Under the pieces are notes generated by a model. It did not search any database. It worked only from the letters and a program-made list of their open reading frames with translations, and was not told the origin of the DNA. Positions 1 through 9,547 of a stretch of DNA of 64,000 nt are shown here, in pieces; the first letter of the stretch is position 1; every line of letters starts with the position of its first letter. A program made the translations under genes and the position numbers. This DNA is from Myxococcus hansupus (GTDB lineage Bacteria > Myxococcota > Myxococcia > Myxococcales > Myxococcaceae), in the NCBI RefSeq assembly GCF_000280925.3, contig NZ_CP012109.1, positions 2,004,501 to 2,068,500 on the forward strand, in the 5' to 3' direction.

Positions 1-340
1 CCCCCAGCGCGTGGTGGACCTGGCTGGCGAAGCCGGGCAGGACGAGGTCTCCCTGGGTGGTGGCCGTGACGAGCAGGTCCATCTCCTTCAAGGTGATGGG
101 CGACCGCTCCAGCGCGTCGTGGATGGCGCGGACGGCCAGCTCCCAGTTGCGGAAGCGCGTCCGCTGCTCCGTGTCGATGGCGTAGTGCCGCTGGGTGATG
201 CCGTTCTGAGACAGCACACGGCTGCGCGCGCGGGAAGGACGTCCCCGGACCTTGCCGAGGTACGTCTCCATCTGCTCGTTGGAGATGGGCTCTCCCGGCA
301 GGAACTTCCCCAGGCTGGTGATGAACACGTCTCGTGACAT
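1..340 (-). CDS. 3-oxoacyl-ACP synthase III-like protein, N-terminal part
   Basis: The reading frame starts with ATG at 340 (minus strand) and runs off the left edge; 113 residues are visible. The N-terminus (MSRDVFITSLGKFLPGEPIS) and the segment LLVTATTQGDLVLPGFASQ are typical of ketoacyl-ACP synthase III (FabH-type) thiolase-fold enzymes, which condense an acyl-CoA starter with malonyl-ACP. The catalytic Cys-His-Asn residues lie outside the window, so activity and substrate cannot be judged. FabH proper usually starts closer to its first beta strand; the slightly longer lead and the QRHYA segment also fit KAS III-like enzymes of secondary lipid or polyketide pathways. No partner gene is visible on this side. 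Confidence 0.8.
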   Translation of the reverse strand, partial: MSRDVFITSLGKFLPGEPISNEQMETYLGKVRGRPSRARSRVLSQNGITQRHYAIDTEQRTRFRNWELAVRAIHDALERSPITLKEMDLLVTATTQGDLVLPGFASQVHHALG

Positions 341-582
341 GGGCACGAACGATACCCGGGCCGGGCCGCCGCGTGACGCCCCCGTCACCCGCGCGTCATG
401 ACCGCCTCCGTCAGGCATTGCCCCTGGCTTCGCGAGACATGGCAGGTCACGTGAAAACCCTGGCGTGAGCGAGATTAAGCAGCATTTTGCGTTTAAACGG
501 CTTTGTCTGTTATGCGTAGCCCAGGCGGGACGTTCGCCGGTGCTGGTCGAAAGCCGCCGTCCCGCTCAGGAGAACGTCCCCC

Positions 583-2256
583 ATGATTCGACGCCTTACC
601 CTCGCCATCGCCGTGTGCGCGACTGCGTGCGCACCGGAAGACAGTCCCCCGGAGGTCGCGGAGGCCGAAGTGCTCGGTCAGCAGGAGCAGGCCGCCGAGC
701 CCTTGGGCACACCCTCGGAGGCCAACGCCATCCGGTTCCTCGAGCAGGCCACCTTCGGGCCGAAGCTCGCGGCGGGTGCCAGTCCGCTGCCCATCGACTC
801 GGTGGAGTACGTGATGGCGCAGGGCATCACCAATGCCATCACCGTCCAACTCAGCGCGCCCCGGTCCACCTACAGCGGCGCGCTGGAGACGCGCGACATC
901 GGCTCCCAGTTCTTCACGAACGCCATCCAGGGGCGCGACCAGCTCCGGCAGCGCGTGACGTTCGCGCTGAGCCAGGTCTTCGTCGTCTCCCAGACGGGCA
1001 TCCCCAACCTGACGAGCACGCCCGAGTCTGAGCCCAAGCTGGCCATGGCCGGCTACCTCAACACGCTGTCCGCGAACGCCTTCGGCAACTTCCGCACGCT
1101 GTTGGAGGCGATGACGCTGGACCCCGCCATGGGCACGTTCCTGGACATGGCGAACAACAAGGCCTTCCGGACGAACGGCCAGGCGGTGGCACCCAACGAG
1201 AACTACGCGCGGGAGATGCTCCAGCTCTTCACGTTGGGGCTCCACAAGCTCAACGACGACGGCACGGAGATGGTGGACGCCCAGGGAGCGCCCATCCCCA
1301 CGTACACGGAGGCCCACGTCCAGGCCTTCGCCCACGCGCTCTCGGGGTGGACGTATGCCAGCGCCACCGGCTGCCCGACGGTGGGCCGTTCGAACACGGC
1401 CAGCTACGCGCAGAAGATGATTGGCTGTGACGTGAATCACGACTCGACGTCACGCGTGCTGCTCCGGGGCGTGTCCACCACGGCCGGCGGTGGCGCGGCG
1501 GCGCACCTGAAGCAGGCGCTGGACAACGTCTTCGCGGACCCGAACGTACCGCCGTTCATCTGCAAGCAGCTCATCCAGCACCTGGTCACCAGCAACCCGC
1601 GCCCGGCCTACGTCCGGCGCGTGGTGAACGTCTTCAAGAACAATGGCAGCGGCGTGCGCGGGGATTTGCGCGCCGTGGTCCGCGCGATTCTGGAGGACGA
1701 CGACGCGCGCGGTCCGCAGGCGCCGCTGGCGCAGTACGCCAGTTATGGGCACCTGCGCTCGCCCGCGCTCTTCGTCACCACGCTGATTCGCTGGTTGAAC
1801 GGCACGCTGGACACGGTGGGCGGCACCAAGGACCCCGGGGCGAAGCTGTATGCCTGGAGCAGTGCCATGGGGCAGGCGGTGCCCCGTCCGCCGTCCGTCT
1901 TCAGCTACTACCCGCCGAACGCGCCCGCGCCGGGAGGCAATGGGCTGCTGGGGCCCGAGTTCGCCATCCTCGACACGGCCACCGTGGCCGCGCGCGCCAA
2001 CTTCGTGCACGAACTGCTCTATTCGAGCACGCCGGCCAACGCGGGCGTCCTGGTGAATGTGAGCGTGCTCCCGGCCGACTCCAATGACCTGGTGATGTGG
2101 CTGGGCCGCTACTGGCTGCACCACACGATGTCCTCGGAGCTGCAGCTCACCGTCTTCAATGCCATCACCGATTCGCGCGCGGGAGACTCGACGCGCAGGC
2201 GGAAGCTGGCTGTCTATCTCACGTCGCTCTCCCCCGAGTTCCAGATTCAGAGGTAG
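583..2256 (+). CDS. DUF1800 domain lipoprotein
   Basis: A 557-residue protein. The N-terminus (MIRRLTLAIAVCATACAPED) looks like a signal peptide with a lipobox ending at Cys16, so an outer-membrane or periplasmic lipoprotein is likely. The body shows DUF1800 hallmarks: an early RFLEQATFGP segment, NENYAREMLQLFTLG near residue 210, and HPF/QLI-like blocks around 320-345 (PPFICKQLIQHLVTSNP). The biochemical role of DUF1800 is unknown. The gene is followed after 3 nt by a DUF1501 gene, and this pairing is common in bacteria, so the two products probably act together in the cell envelope. An AGGAG ribosome binding site lies about 10 nt before the ATG. Confidence 0.88.
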   Translation: MIRRLTLAIAVCATACAPEDSPPEVAEAEVLGQQEQAAEPLGTPSEANAIRFLEQATFGPKLAAGASPLPIDSVEYVMAQGITNAITVQLSAPRSTYSGALETRDIGSQFFTNAIQGRDQLRQRVTFALSQVFVVSQTGIPNLTSTPESEPKLAMAGYLNTLSANAFGNFRTLLEAMTLDPAMGTFLDMANNKAFRTNGQAVAPNENYAREMLQLFTLGLHKLNDDGTEMVDAQGAPIPTYTEAHVQAFAHALSGWTYASATGCPTVGRSNTASYAQKMIGCDVNHDSTSRVLLRGVSTTAGGGAAAHLKQALDNVFADPNVPPFICKQLIQHLVTSNPRPAYVRRVVNVFKNNGSGVRGDLRAVVRAILEDDDARGPQAPLAQYASYGHLRSPALFVTTLIRWLNGTLDTVGGTKDPGAKLYAWSSAMGQAVPRPPSVFSYYPPNAPAPGGNGLLGPEFAILDTATVAARANFVHELLYSSTPANAGVLVNVSVLPADSNDLVMWLGRYWLHHTMSSELQLTVFNAITDSRAGDSTRRRKLAVYLTSLSPEFQIQR

Positions 2257-2259
2257 CCC

Positions 2260-3810
2260 ATGTCCTTCTCCCGACGACAGTTCCTTCGTGGTACGTCCAG
2301 CGGCCTGGGCTTGCTCGCCGCGTCGTCCGCGCTGCCTCGCTGGCTGGTGGGCGAGGCGCAAGCCGCCACCCTCAATGGCTACGCGGGCTACCGCGCCATC
2401 GTCAGCGTGTTCCTGCTGGGGGGCAACGACGCCAACAACATCCTGGTGCCGCTCGGCGCCACGCCCTATGCGCACTACCGCGCGGCGCGGCCGAACATCG
2501 GCATCCCCCAGGCGGACCTGCTGCCCATCAGTCCGACGGGGCTGGGGACGAACTCCTACGGACTGCACCCCGCGCTCAAGAAGGTGCAGGCGCTCTTCGG
2601 ACAGCAGCGCGCCGCGCTCGTGTGCAACGTGGGCTCGCTGGTGGTCCCCCTGCGCAAGCCGGATTACGGCAGCGGCGCCACGCCCCTGCCCGACAACCTG
2701 TACTCGCACAGCGACCAGCAGGACGCGTGGGCCAGCGCCATCGCGAATCCCGCCACCGCGCCGGTGCCCTTCGAACTCGTGGGCAAGGCGACGGGGTGGG
2801 GTGGCCGGACGGCGGACAAGCTCCAGGGGCTGAATCCGTCCCGGCCCCGGTATCCGGACGTCGTCTCCTTCGGAGGCAAGCCGCTGTTCGCCGCGGGCGC
2901 CGTGCGCCAGCCGATGATGGTGTCGTCCAGCGGCACGCTCGCGTTCCGTCAGACGTCCGACGCGAACTTCAACGCGCTCCAGACGGAGGCCCTCTCCCAG
3001 GTGATGACGCACACCCATGGCGTCACGCTGGAGGCGTCATACGGGGGCATCTTCACCCAGGCGCAGACCTTCGCCACGTCCCGCGCGGCGGCGCGCGATG
3101 CCGCGTGGGCGGCGCTCCCGGTGGCCACGCAGACGGCCATCGACGCGCTGTTCGTCCCGCCCGCGGGCGCCACCAACTGGACGCTGCTCACGCAGCTCTA
3201 CCAGGTGCTGCGGGACATCCTCGCGGGCGCGACGGCCACGGGCCAGGGCGGCCTGGGGCTGCGGCGCCAGGCGTTCTCGGTGGGCCTGGGCGGCTTCGAC
3301 ACGCACGTGGGGCAGTTGCCGATGCAGAACTCGCTGCTCACGCAGCTCGACTTCGCCCTGGATGCCTTCTACCAGGCGTTGGACGTGCTGCGTTCGTCCG
3401 GCGTCTTCGGCGCCACGCCGCCGCAGGCCACGCTCTTCACCATGAGCGACTTCAGCCGGACGATGGTGGAGAACTCGGACCGGGGCACGGACCACGCCTG
3501 GGGCGGCCACGCCATCGTCATTGGCGACCGCGTTCAGGGCGGCCGGTTCTACGGCACGTACCCGAACCTGGACCTGTCCGCCAACGGGGTGAACAACCTG
3601 GACACCACGGACTCGCGGGGCCGCTGGATTCCCACCCTGTCGGTGGACCAGTACGCCTATTCACTGGCGTACTGGCTGGGCCTGTCGACGGCCGCCGAGC
3701 GCGAGTACGTGTTCCCCAATCTCGCGGGCTACATCACCGCGGCGACGGCGGGCGGCTTCCCCTCCTCCGCGCGCAACAACCGCGTTGGTTTCATGCTCGC
3801 GGACACGTAG
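2260..3810 (+). CDS. DUF1501 family Tat-exported protein
   Basis: A 516-residue protein with a clear twin-arginine signal: SRRQFLRG at residues 4-11, a hydrophobic stretch (GLGLLAASSALP) and a probable cleavage after GEAQA near residue 35. DUF1501 belongs to the alkaline-phosphatase/sulfatase-like fold; the segments VSVFLLGGNDANN, GGFDTHVGQL, MSDFSRTM and DHAWGGHAIV match the usual DUF1501 pattern and may supply metal ligands (D, H). It starts 3 nt after the DUF1800 gene, so the two are almost certainly cotranscribed. Folding before export by Tat suggests a cofactor-bearing enzyme; the substrate is not known. Confidence 0.88.
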   Translation: MSFSRRQFLRGTSSGLGLLAASSALPRWLVGEAQAATLNGYAGYRAIVSVFLLGGNDANNILVPLGATPYAHYRAARPNIGIPQADLLPISPTGLGTNSYGLHPALKKVQALFGQQRAALVCNVGSLVVPLRKPDYGSGATPLPDNLYSHSDQQDAWASAIANPATAPVPFELVGKATGWGGRTADKLQGLNPSRPRYPDVVSFGGKPLFAAGAVRQPMMVSSSGTLAFRQTSDANFNALQTEALSQVMTHTHGVTLEASYGGIFTQAQTFATSRAAARDAAWAALPVATQTAIDALFVPPAGATNWTLLTQLYQVLRDILAGATATGQGGLGLRRQAFSVGLGGFDTHVGQLPMQNSLLTQLDFALDAFYQALDVLRSSGVFGATPPQATLFTMSDFSRTMVENSDRGTDHAWGGHAIVIGDRVQGGRFYGTYPNLDLSANGVNNLDTTDSRGRWIPTLSVDQYAYSLAYWLGLSTAAEREYVFPNLAGYITAATAGGFPSSARNNRVGFMLADT

Positions 3811-3821
3811 CGCCGCCACGG

Positions 3822-3850
3822 GGCCCCGGTGCGTGGGTCGCGCCGGGGCC
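3822..3850. terminator. Bidirectional terminator hairpin between convergent genes
   Basis: A 12-bp stem (arms 3822-3833 and 3839-3850, one T.G wobble) closes a TGGGT loop between the convergent DUF1501 and M28 peptidase genes. There is no long T-run, as is usual in this GC-rich DNA. Its position between two stop codons supports a terminator used by both strands. Confidence 0.6.
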
Positions 3851-3867
3851 TCGGTGCCGGGAGCCGT

Positions 3868-5094
3868 CTACTGCGCGGTGCCCTTGGCGAGCTCCGCGAC
3901 GTAGGCCGCTGCGATCTTGGAGAACTTGAGCGCGTGCGTGGCGGTGTTGTTGGACTGCGTCAGGGTGTCCCGGGACGTGTGGATGTGGGGGTTCTTCTGG
4001 ACGACGGTGCCCTCGAAGGGGATGGAGGCCGCGAAGCCCTGGCCGTGCCAGGAGGCGTGGTCCGAGCACCCGTAGCCGCACGTCGTGTTGGTGAACGGCA
4101 CGCCGACGTAGGTCGTAATCAGGTCGCGGATGAACTGGTTCTGCGGCGCGTTGGTGTTGTCGGTGACGATGCCCACGTCCGCCGTGGCGTTGGGGTGCTT
4201 GTAGTTCGTCATGTCGAGCTGCATCACCCCGACGACGTTGATGCCCTGGTTCTTGTGCGCGACGGCAATCTCCCGCGAGCCGCGCAGGCCCGTCTCCTCC
4301 GCGGCGTAGGCCATGAACTTCACCGTGCGCTGGGGCCGAAAGTTGCGAGCCATGGCGACGCGGATGACCTCGGTGAACGTCGCGATGCCGGACGCGTCGT
4401 CGTCAGCGCCGGGCGCGGCGCTGGTGGAGCTGATGGAGTCCAGGTGCCCGCCCACCACGACGACCTCGTTGGGCAGGGTGGTGCCGCGGATGGTGAGGAT
4501 GACCGACGGCTGCCGCCAGCCCGAGTGCGGGTAGTACGCCACGGTGACGTCCGTGCGCCCCGCGCTGGTGGCGTAGCCCTGCCACTTGTTCAGGACGAGG
4601 GCCGCGGCGTCCACGCCCCCTTGTGAGGTCTGACTGCGCGTGGGGAAGGCGGACAGCTCGGCGATGGTGGTCCGGATGTTGTCCGCCGAGAGCGCGCCGA
4701 TCAGCGTGTTCGCCGTGGCCGCGTTGGTGAGGGTGTAGCTGACGGCCTTCTGGTTCTTCACCGGGGGCGCCGGCTCCAGGGAGGCGATGGCCTCGTCTTG
4801 CGTCTCGTACGTGATGAAGCCCGCGCACCGGTTGAACTTCTCGTGCATGAGCAGCGCGAGCCGCGACAACTGGGACTCCTTCATCTGGAACACACCCGCG
4901 TGTTCCTGCTGCTTGAGCGCGGTGGGCACGCTCCAGCCTTCGGCCGCGAAGGCCTCTTGCATGGGCGCGATGGCATCCGTGCCGAGTGCAATCCAGACAG
5001 TCTTGTCGTTTGGCTTTGCCTTGATGGGCTCGGCAAAGGCCAGCGGGGCATTCAGCAGCAACACGGCGACCGGCATCCACGTCTTCATCCGCAT
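3868..5094 (-). CDS. M28 family zinc aminopeptidase, secreted
   Basis: About 408 residues from the ATG at 5094 (MRMKTWMPVAVLLL, then a signal peptide cleaved near FA-EP). The open frame continues upstream to 5403, but only this start gives a signal peptide. The C-terminal half is a co-catalytic zinc peptidase of the Vibrio leucyl aminopeptidase type: GGHLDS (His ligand), GADDDASG (bridging Asp), AEETGLRGS (catalytic Glu plus ligand Glu), LDMTNYK (Asp) and PHIHTSRDT (His). CGYGCSDH supplies a disulfide-like pair near the active site, as in that family. It likely releases N-terminal residues from peptides outside the cytoplasm, fitting a predatory, proteolytic lifestyle. Confidence 0.9.
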   Translation of the reverse strand: MRMKTWMPVAVLLLNAPLAFAEPIKAKPNDKTVWIALGTDAIAPMQEAFAAEGWSVPTALKQQEHAGVFQMKESQLSRLALLMHEKFNRCAGFITYETQDEAIASLEPAPPVKNQKAVSYTLTNAATANTLIGALSADNIRTTIAELSAFPTRSQTSQGGVDAAALVLNKWQGYATSAGRTDVTVAYYPHSGWRQPSVILTIRGTTLPNEVVVVGGHLDSISSTSAAPGADDDASGIATFTEVIRVAMARNFRPQRTVKFMAYAAEETGLRGSREIAVAHKNQGINVVGVMQLDMTNYKHPNATADVGIVTDNTNAPQNQFIRDLITTYVGVPFTNTTCGYGCSDHASWHGQGFAASIPFEGTVVQKNPHIHTSRDTLTQSNNTATHALKFSKIAAAYVAELAKGTAQ

Positions 5095-5281
5095 GGGGCC
5101 TCCAAGGGGGCTGACTGCGCTGAGCAGCCTCTGCTTTTCCCGAAAAGAAGGCTTACAATGGGGGCCCTGGGGTGTGGGAAAGAAAACATACCCAGCGTGA
5201 AGTGCCGGGTGCCCCTCGTCACGACGCGCGACCGCCCTGGAATGTTTCACCCGGACACCTTCACTCGTTGGGAGTCGAATC

Positions 5282-5614
5282 ATGCGTCGTTCCCCCTCGT
5301 GGTTTTCCTGGATGTGCATCGCCGCCCTGAGCGCCACGGCTTGTGGTGGCACGGAGATGGAGGCGCCGGCACCCGAGGCCGAGCGGGAGGTCGAGCAGTT
5401 CAAGTACTACGCGTACTGTGAGACGGACGCGCACGGCTACCAGACGGGGCGCTGCCTCGACTTCCACGCCTATGCGTACTGCGCGGACGCGCCCCTCCTG
5501 GGCTGTCATGTGGGGGCCCGCGCGCCCATCTCGCGTGTGAGCCAGGCCTGCGGCACGTACGTGAACGACTCGAACTGCGACGGGAAGTACCTGCCCGACC
5601 TCATCGAGATGTAG
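5282..5614 (+). CDS. Small Cys-rich lipoprotein, unknown function
   Basis: A 110-residue protein, not recognised. The N-terminus MRRSPSWFSWMCIAALSATACGG carries a lipobox-like ATAC at Cys21. The mature part has six further cysteines (CETD, RCLD, YCAD, LGCHV, ACGTY, NCDGKY) spaced as for disulfides, and alternating Tyr/His/Asp. It is transcribed divergently from the M28 peptidase. Small secreted Cys-rich lipoproteins are numerous in myxobacteria, and nothing here points to a specific role. Confidence 0.65.
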   Translation: MRRSPSWFSWMCIAALSATACGGTEMEAPAPEAEREVEQFKYYAYCETDAHGYQTGRCLDFHAYAYCADAPLLGCHVGARAPISRVSQACGTYVNDSNCDGKYLPDLIEM

Positions 5615-5760
5615 GGGGAGCCGCCGGGCGGCGCGTCACCCGCTCGCCGTGAATCCCGCGGGTTTCGGGCGCATCGCAAGGTCATCGACCCGGTGCGCCG
5701 GGGGGCCTCCGCTCGTGCATGGCTTGCACGGCGCGGAGGCTGCGGGAAGGATGGACGGCC

Positions 5761-7362
5761 ATGGACTGCGACTGGCTCATCATCGGCTCGGGGTTCGGAG
5801 GCAGCGTCAGCGCGCTCCGGTTGACCGAGAAGGGCTATCGCGTCGTGGTGCTGGAGAAGGGCCGCCGCCTGCGCGCCCCCGACTTCCCGAAGACGAACTG
5901 GGACCTGCGTCGCTGGCTGTGGATGCCCACGCTGGGGTGGCGGGGCTTGTTCCAGATGTCGTTCTTCCGCCACGTCACCGTGTTGTCGGGTGTGGGCGTG
6001 GGCGGCGGCTCGCTCGTGTACGCCAACACGCTGCCCATCCCGAGGGACGACTTCTTCCAGGCCACCTCGTGGGGGCACCTCGCGTCGTGGAAGGAGGAGC
6101 TGGCGCCGCACTACGCCACCGCCCGGAGGATGCTGGGCGCCACCACCAACCCCCTGCGCACCGTGCCCGACCAGGTGTTGCAGGAGGTGGGCTCCGACAT
6201 GGGCCGCACGGATTTCCAGCCGTCCACCGTCGCCGTGTATTTCGGAGAGCCCGGCGTCACGGTGAAGGACCCGTACTTCAACGGCGAGGGGCCGGAGCGC
6301 ACGGGCTGCACCGCGTGTGGTGGCTGCATGCTGGGTTGCCGTCACGACGCCAAGAACACCCTCGACAAGAACTACCTCTACCTGGCGGAGCGGCGCGGTC
6401 TCACGCTGCACGCGGACACCGAAGTGACGTGGGTGCGGCCGCTGCCCGAAGGGGGTTACGAGGTGGAGGCGCTCCAGGGCGCGCGGCGCTCCTTCCGGAA
6501 GAAGGTGCGCTTCACCGCGCGGCACGTCGTCTTCGCCGGTGGCGTGCTGGGCACGGTGGACCTGCTGTTGAAGTTGAAGGCGAGCCCGGACGGACTGCCG
6601 CGCCTGTCGGACCGCTTGGGGGATGGCGTGCGGACCAACTCCGAGGCGCTGATGGGCATCGTGAGTGGCCGCAAGGAGCATGACTTGTCGCGAGGCATCG
6701 CGATTGGCTCCATCCTGCATACCGATGCGCAGTCGCATCTGGAGCCGGTGCGCTACTCCGCCGGGTCGGGGTTCTTCCGGTTGTTGATGGCGCCGCAGGT
6801 TCCGGGGGCCACGGTGCTTCAACGGCTGGTCCGGCTGGTGGCGGTGCTGGCCCGGCATCCGTTGCGTTTCCTCAAGGCGTGGTTCGTCCCGGAGTTCGCG
6901 AAGCGGACGGTGATTCTGCTCTACATGCGGACGCAGGAAGGGCACCTGCGCATGCAGCGCTCCCGGCGGCTGGGGTTGGGCACGGCGCTTCAGTCCGGTC
7001 CCGCGCCGTCGGCCAACATGCCAGAGGTGTTCGAGCTGGCGCGGCGGGTGGCGAAGAAGCTGGACGGCTACCCGATGACGATGGTGGTCGAGACGCTGCT
7101 GGGCATCCCGACGACCGCGCACATCCTGGGCGGCTGTTGCATGGGGGATTCTGCCCAGACGGGCGTCATCGACTCCCAGCATCGGGTGTTCGGTTATGAC
7201 GGCTTGTATGTGGTGGACGGGGCCGCCATCTCCGCCAACCCGGGGGTGAATCCGTCCCTGACGATCACGGCCCTGGCCGAGCGGGCGATGGGCTTCATCC
7301 CCAGGGCCCCGACGGTGGGGGCCGGGGCGCCCGCGTCCACCCCGGGCGCCCACGTGGGTTGA
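5761..7362 (+). CDS. GMC-family oxidoreductase, cholesterol-oxidase-like
   Basis: A 533-residue FAD enzyme. The start at 5761 (MDCDWLIIG) places the dinucleotide motif GSGFGG at residues 9-14; the upstream in-frame ATG at 5719 would add a tail unrelated to the fold. Further family marks are GVGGGSLVYANTLP (FAD attachment/active-site loop), CTACGGCMLGCRHDAKNTLD (Cys-rich insert at about 193-212) and the C-terminal HILGGCCMGDS and NPGVNPSLTITALAERA. The Cys-rich insert resembles those in cholesterol-oxidase-like GMC proteins of unknown substrate. There is no signal peptide. The gene converges on an ompA-like gene with only 2 nt between stops. Confidence 0.88.
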   Translation: MDCDWLIIGSGFGGSVSALRLTEKGYRVVVLEKGRRLRAPDFPKTNWDLRRWLWMPTLGWRGLFQMSFFRHVTVLSGVGVGGGSLVYANTLPIPRDDFFQATSWGHLASWKEELAPHYATARRMLGATTNPLRTVPDQVLQEVGSDMGRTDFQPSTVAVYFGEPGVTVKDPYFNGEGPERTGCTACGGCMLGCRHDAKNTLDKNYLYLAERRGLTLHADTEVTWVRPLPEGGYEVEALQGARRSFRKKVRFTARHVVFAGGVLGTVDLLLKLKASPDGLPRLSDRLGDGVRTNSEALMGIVSGRKEHDLSRGIAIGSILHTDAQSHLEPVRYSAGSGFFRLLMAPQVPGATVLQRLVRLVAVLARHPLRFLKAWFVPEFAKRTVILLYMRTQEGHLRMQRSRRLGLGTALQSGPAPSANMPEVFELARRVAKKLDGYPMTMVVETLLGIPTTAHILGGCCMGDSAQTGVIDSQHRVFGYDGLYVVDGAAISANPGVNPSLTITALAERAMGFIPRAPTVGAGAPASTPGAHVG

Positions 7363-7364
7363 GG

Positions 7365-7880
7365 CTACAGGCGGACCTGGAGCTCGTAGCGGCGGTTCTT
7401 CGCCTTCTTGGCGGCGGTGTCGTCGGGCTTCACCAGGGGCTTCTCGGAGCCGTGGCCCACGGCGAGGATTTCGTTCCGGGGGATGCCTCGGGCGATGAGC
7501 TCCTTGACGATGGTCTCCGCGCGCTGCTCGCTGAGCTTCTTGTTCTTGGCCGCGTCACCGGTGGAGTCGGTGTGGCCGGAGACCTCGAACTTGTAGGACT
7601 TCACGCCCGCGGCGACGAGCTGCTTCTTGGCGTCGACGAGCGCGTTGGTCAGCTTCTTGAGCTTCGCGTCGCAGCCGGGCTCGAGCTGGGCGGTGCCCGT
7701 CTTGAAGCTGCACTGGTTCTGCCGGCCTTCGTCCATGAGCTTCGTGTTGACGCGCTTCTCCACGGCGGACTTGCCGGCGTTGCCAGCGGCCTTTCCGAGG
7801 GAGTCGAGCGCGCCCTGCGCGGAGGCCACTCCGGGAAGGGTGAGCAGCGACACGGCGATGCACAGGGCCTTGAGCTTCAT
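7365..7880 (-). CDS. OmpA-family peptidoglycan-associated protein
   Basis: A 171-residue protein starting at 7880 (MKLKALCIAVSLLTLPGVASAQ, Sec signal peptide cleaved after ASA). The C-terminal 100 residues form an OmpA domain: FEVSGHTDSTGDAAKNKKLS with the Asp, and LSEQRAETI with the Arg that hold the diaminopimelate of peptidoglycan, ending with KNRRYELQVRL. There is no beta-barrel; a short linker precedes the domain, so it is probably a periplasmic wall-binding protein. The longer open frame to 8177 overlaps the divergent dGTPase gene and lacks a signal sequence, so it was not used. Confidence 0.88.
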   Translation of the reverse strand: MKLKALCIAVSLLTLPGVASAQGALDSLGKAAGNAGKSAVEKRVNTKLMDEGRQNQCSFKTGTAQLEPGCDAKLKKLTNALVDAKKQLVAAGVKSYKFEVSGHTDSTGDAAKNKKLSEQRAETIVKELIARGIPRNEILAVGHGSEKPLVKPDDTAAKKAKNRRYELQVRL

Positions 7881-8034
7881 GCGTGAGGACTCCTCGGTGG
7901 AGGGCGGGTTCGCCCGGTGAGAGGCTGCCCAGGTGGCGCGGGTTCGTCCAGCCTCACGGTGTCCCCCGAGGAGGGAGGCGGGCGGCGCGTCCGCTCGGCT
8001 GGTAAAACTTGCCTCGCACCCTGAGGGCGGCAGC

Positions 8035-9534
8035 ATGTCGCTCCAGGTCCCTTCGCACAGCGAGGCAGGCGTGAGCGGCAGCAGTCGAACGGAGCGGTGG
8101 CAGCAGCTTCTGTCGGGGTATCGGGTGGGGTCGGGCAACAAGCCGGTGGAGGAGCCGGCCCCCGTCCTGAGCGACATGGATGCGCTGCTCCAGGACGAGC
8201 GGACCGACTACGACCGGGACTACGACCGCATCGTCTTCTCCGCGGAGTTCCGCTGCCTGCACGACAAGACGCAGGTGTTTCCCCTGTCCACGAGCGACTA
8301 CACCCGCACGCGGCTGACCCACAGCATCGAGGCCTCGTGCGTGGGCCGCTCCCTGGGGGCGCTCGCGGGCCGGGGGCTGCGGGCTCGGGAGGTCTTGGTG
8401 AATCCCTCGCACCTGGGCACCATCGTCGCGGCGGCGTGCCTGGCGCATGACATTGGCAATCCGCCCTTCGGGCACTCGGGCGAGGCGGCGATCCAGCACT
8501 GGGTGTCGCAGCGGTTGACGAAGCCAGGGGAGGGGCGGACCAGCCCCTTCGCGTCGCTGGCGGAGTGGCACGACCTGGAGTCGTTCGAAGGCAACGCGCA
8601 GGGCTTCCGCATCCTCAACCGGCTCCAGTCTCGCGAGCGCCGGGGCGGCCTGCGGTACACGGCCGCGACGCTGGGGGCCATGAGCAAGTACCCGCGTGCA
8701 TCCGTGCTGCCCGGCGGGCGTGCGCGGGACAAGGCGCGCGTGTCGGAGAAGAAGTTCGGTTACTTCCAGGACGACGAGGGCCTGGCGCTGGAGGCCTATT
8801 CGGCCATGGGGCTGGTGGCGCGGGAGGCCGGCGTCTACTCCCGCCATCCGTTGGCGTTCCTCGTCGAGGCGGCGGATGACATCTGCTACGCGGTCATCGA
8901 CTTGGAGGACTCCGCGAAGCTGGGGCTGATTCCCCTCCGCGATGCTTGTGAGCTGATGGAGGCGGTGCTGCCCAAGCCGGTGAATGGGCCCGTGCGCCCG
9001 CCGCCGTCGCACCTGGAGACGCGGCTGGCCCAGGCTCGGGCGCGGGCGATTGGTGAGCTCATCCAGGCCTGTGTGGCGGTCTTCCTGGAGAACGTGGAGG
9101 CGATGGAGGCGGGGACGTGGGAGACGCCCTTGGCGTCCGCGCGTGACGACGTGTCGAAGCCGCTGAAGGCCATCCGCAATCTGACCCGTCGTTACGGCTA
9201 TGAGAGCGAGCGCGTGCTCCAAATCGAGAGCGCGGGTTTCAAGACGCTGGGCGGCCTGTTGGACATGTTCGCGATGGCAGTGGTGACGGACACGCCGAAC
9301 CGCGAGGAGAAGAAGCTGCGGCAATTGTTGCCACTGGACTTGTTCCAGCGTCCGGAGCACGCGCGGGAGACGCAGTCGGAGCACGCGTCCCGGGAGGATG
9401 CCATCAACGAGGCGGTGGCCCGCCTCTCGAAGTACCAGCGGCTGCTCTGCGTGACGGACTACATCTCAGGCATGACGGACGGCTTCGCGGTGGAGCTGTT
9501 CCAGCGGCTGTCCGGCATCAAGCTGCCGACGTAG
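8035..9534 (+). CDS. dgt: Deoxyguanosinetriphosphate triphosphohydrolase (dGTPase)
   Basis: A 499-residue HD-superfamily enzyme that hydrolyses dGTP to deoxyguanosine and triphosphate. The start ATG at 8035 follows a GAGGGCGG ribosome binding site. Metal-binding residues are visible: His96 in RLTHSIEAS, His138-Asp139 in CLAHDIGNPPFGHSGE, and a later Asp in AADDICYAVIDLEDS. The length fits the E. coli-type enzyme (505 residues) better than the shorter dNTPases. It diverges from the OmpA-like gene and ends 13 nt before a convergent lipoprotein gene. The role is dNTP pool control. Confidence 0.9.
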   Translation: MSLQVPSHSEAGVSGSSRTERWQQLLSGYRVGSGNKPVEEPAPVLSDMDALLQDERTDYDRDYDRIVFSAEFRCLHDKTQVFPLSTSDYTRTRLTHSIEASCVGRSLGALAGRGLRAREVLVNPSHLGTIVAAACLAHDIGNPPFGHSGEAAIQHWVSQRLTKPGEGRTSPFASLAEWHDLESFEGNAQGFRILNRLQSRERRGGLRYTAATLGAMSKYPRASVLPGGRARDKARVSEKKFGYFQDDEGLALEAYSAMGLVAREAGVYSRHPLAFLVEAADDICYAVIDLEDSAKLGLIPLRDACELMEAVLPKPVNGPVRPPPSHLETRLAQARARAIGELIQACVAVFLENVEAMEAGTWETPLASARDDVSKPLKAIRNLTRRYGYESERVLQIESAGFKTLGGLLDMFAMAVVTDTPNREEKKLRQLLPLDLFQRPEHARETQSEHASREDAINEAVARLSKYQRLLCVTDYISGMTDGFAVELFQRLSGIKLPT

Positions 9535-9547
9535 TCATCGAAAGGGC

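Noticed and set aside
2097..3929. 610-codon plus-strand open frame
   Set aside because: It is antiphase to the DUF1800 and DUF1501 genes, with Arg/Gly/Ala-rich composition typical of GC-rich shadow frames.
5131..5159. TACAAT as a -10 box for the small lipoprotein at 5282
   Set aside because: No acceptable -35 at 16-18 nt, and the distance to the gene is 120 bp.
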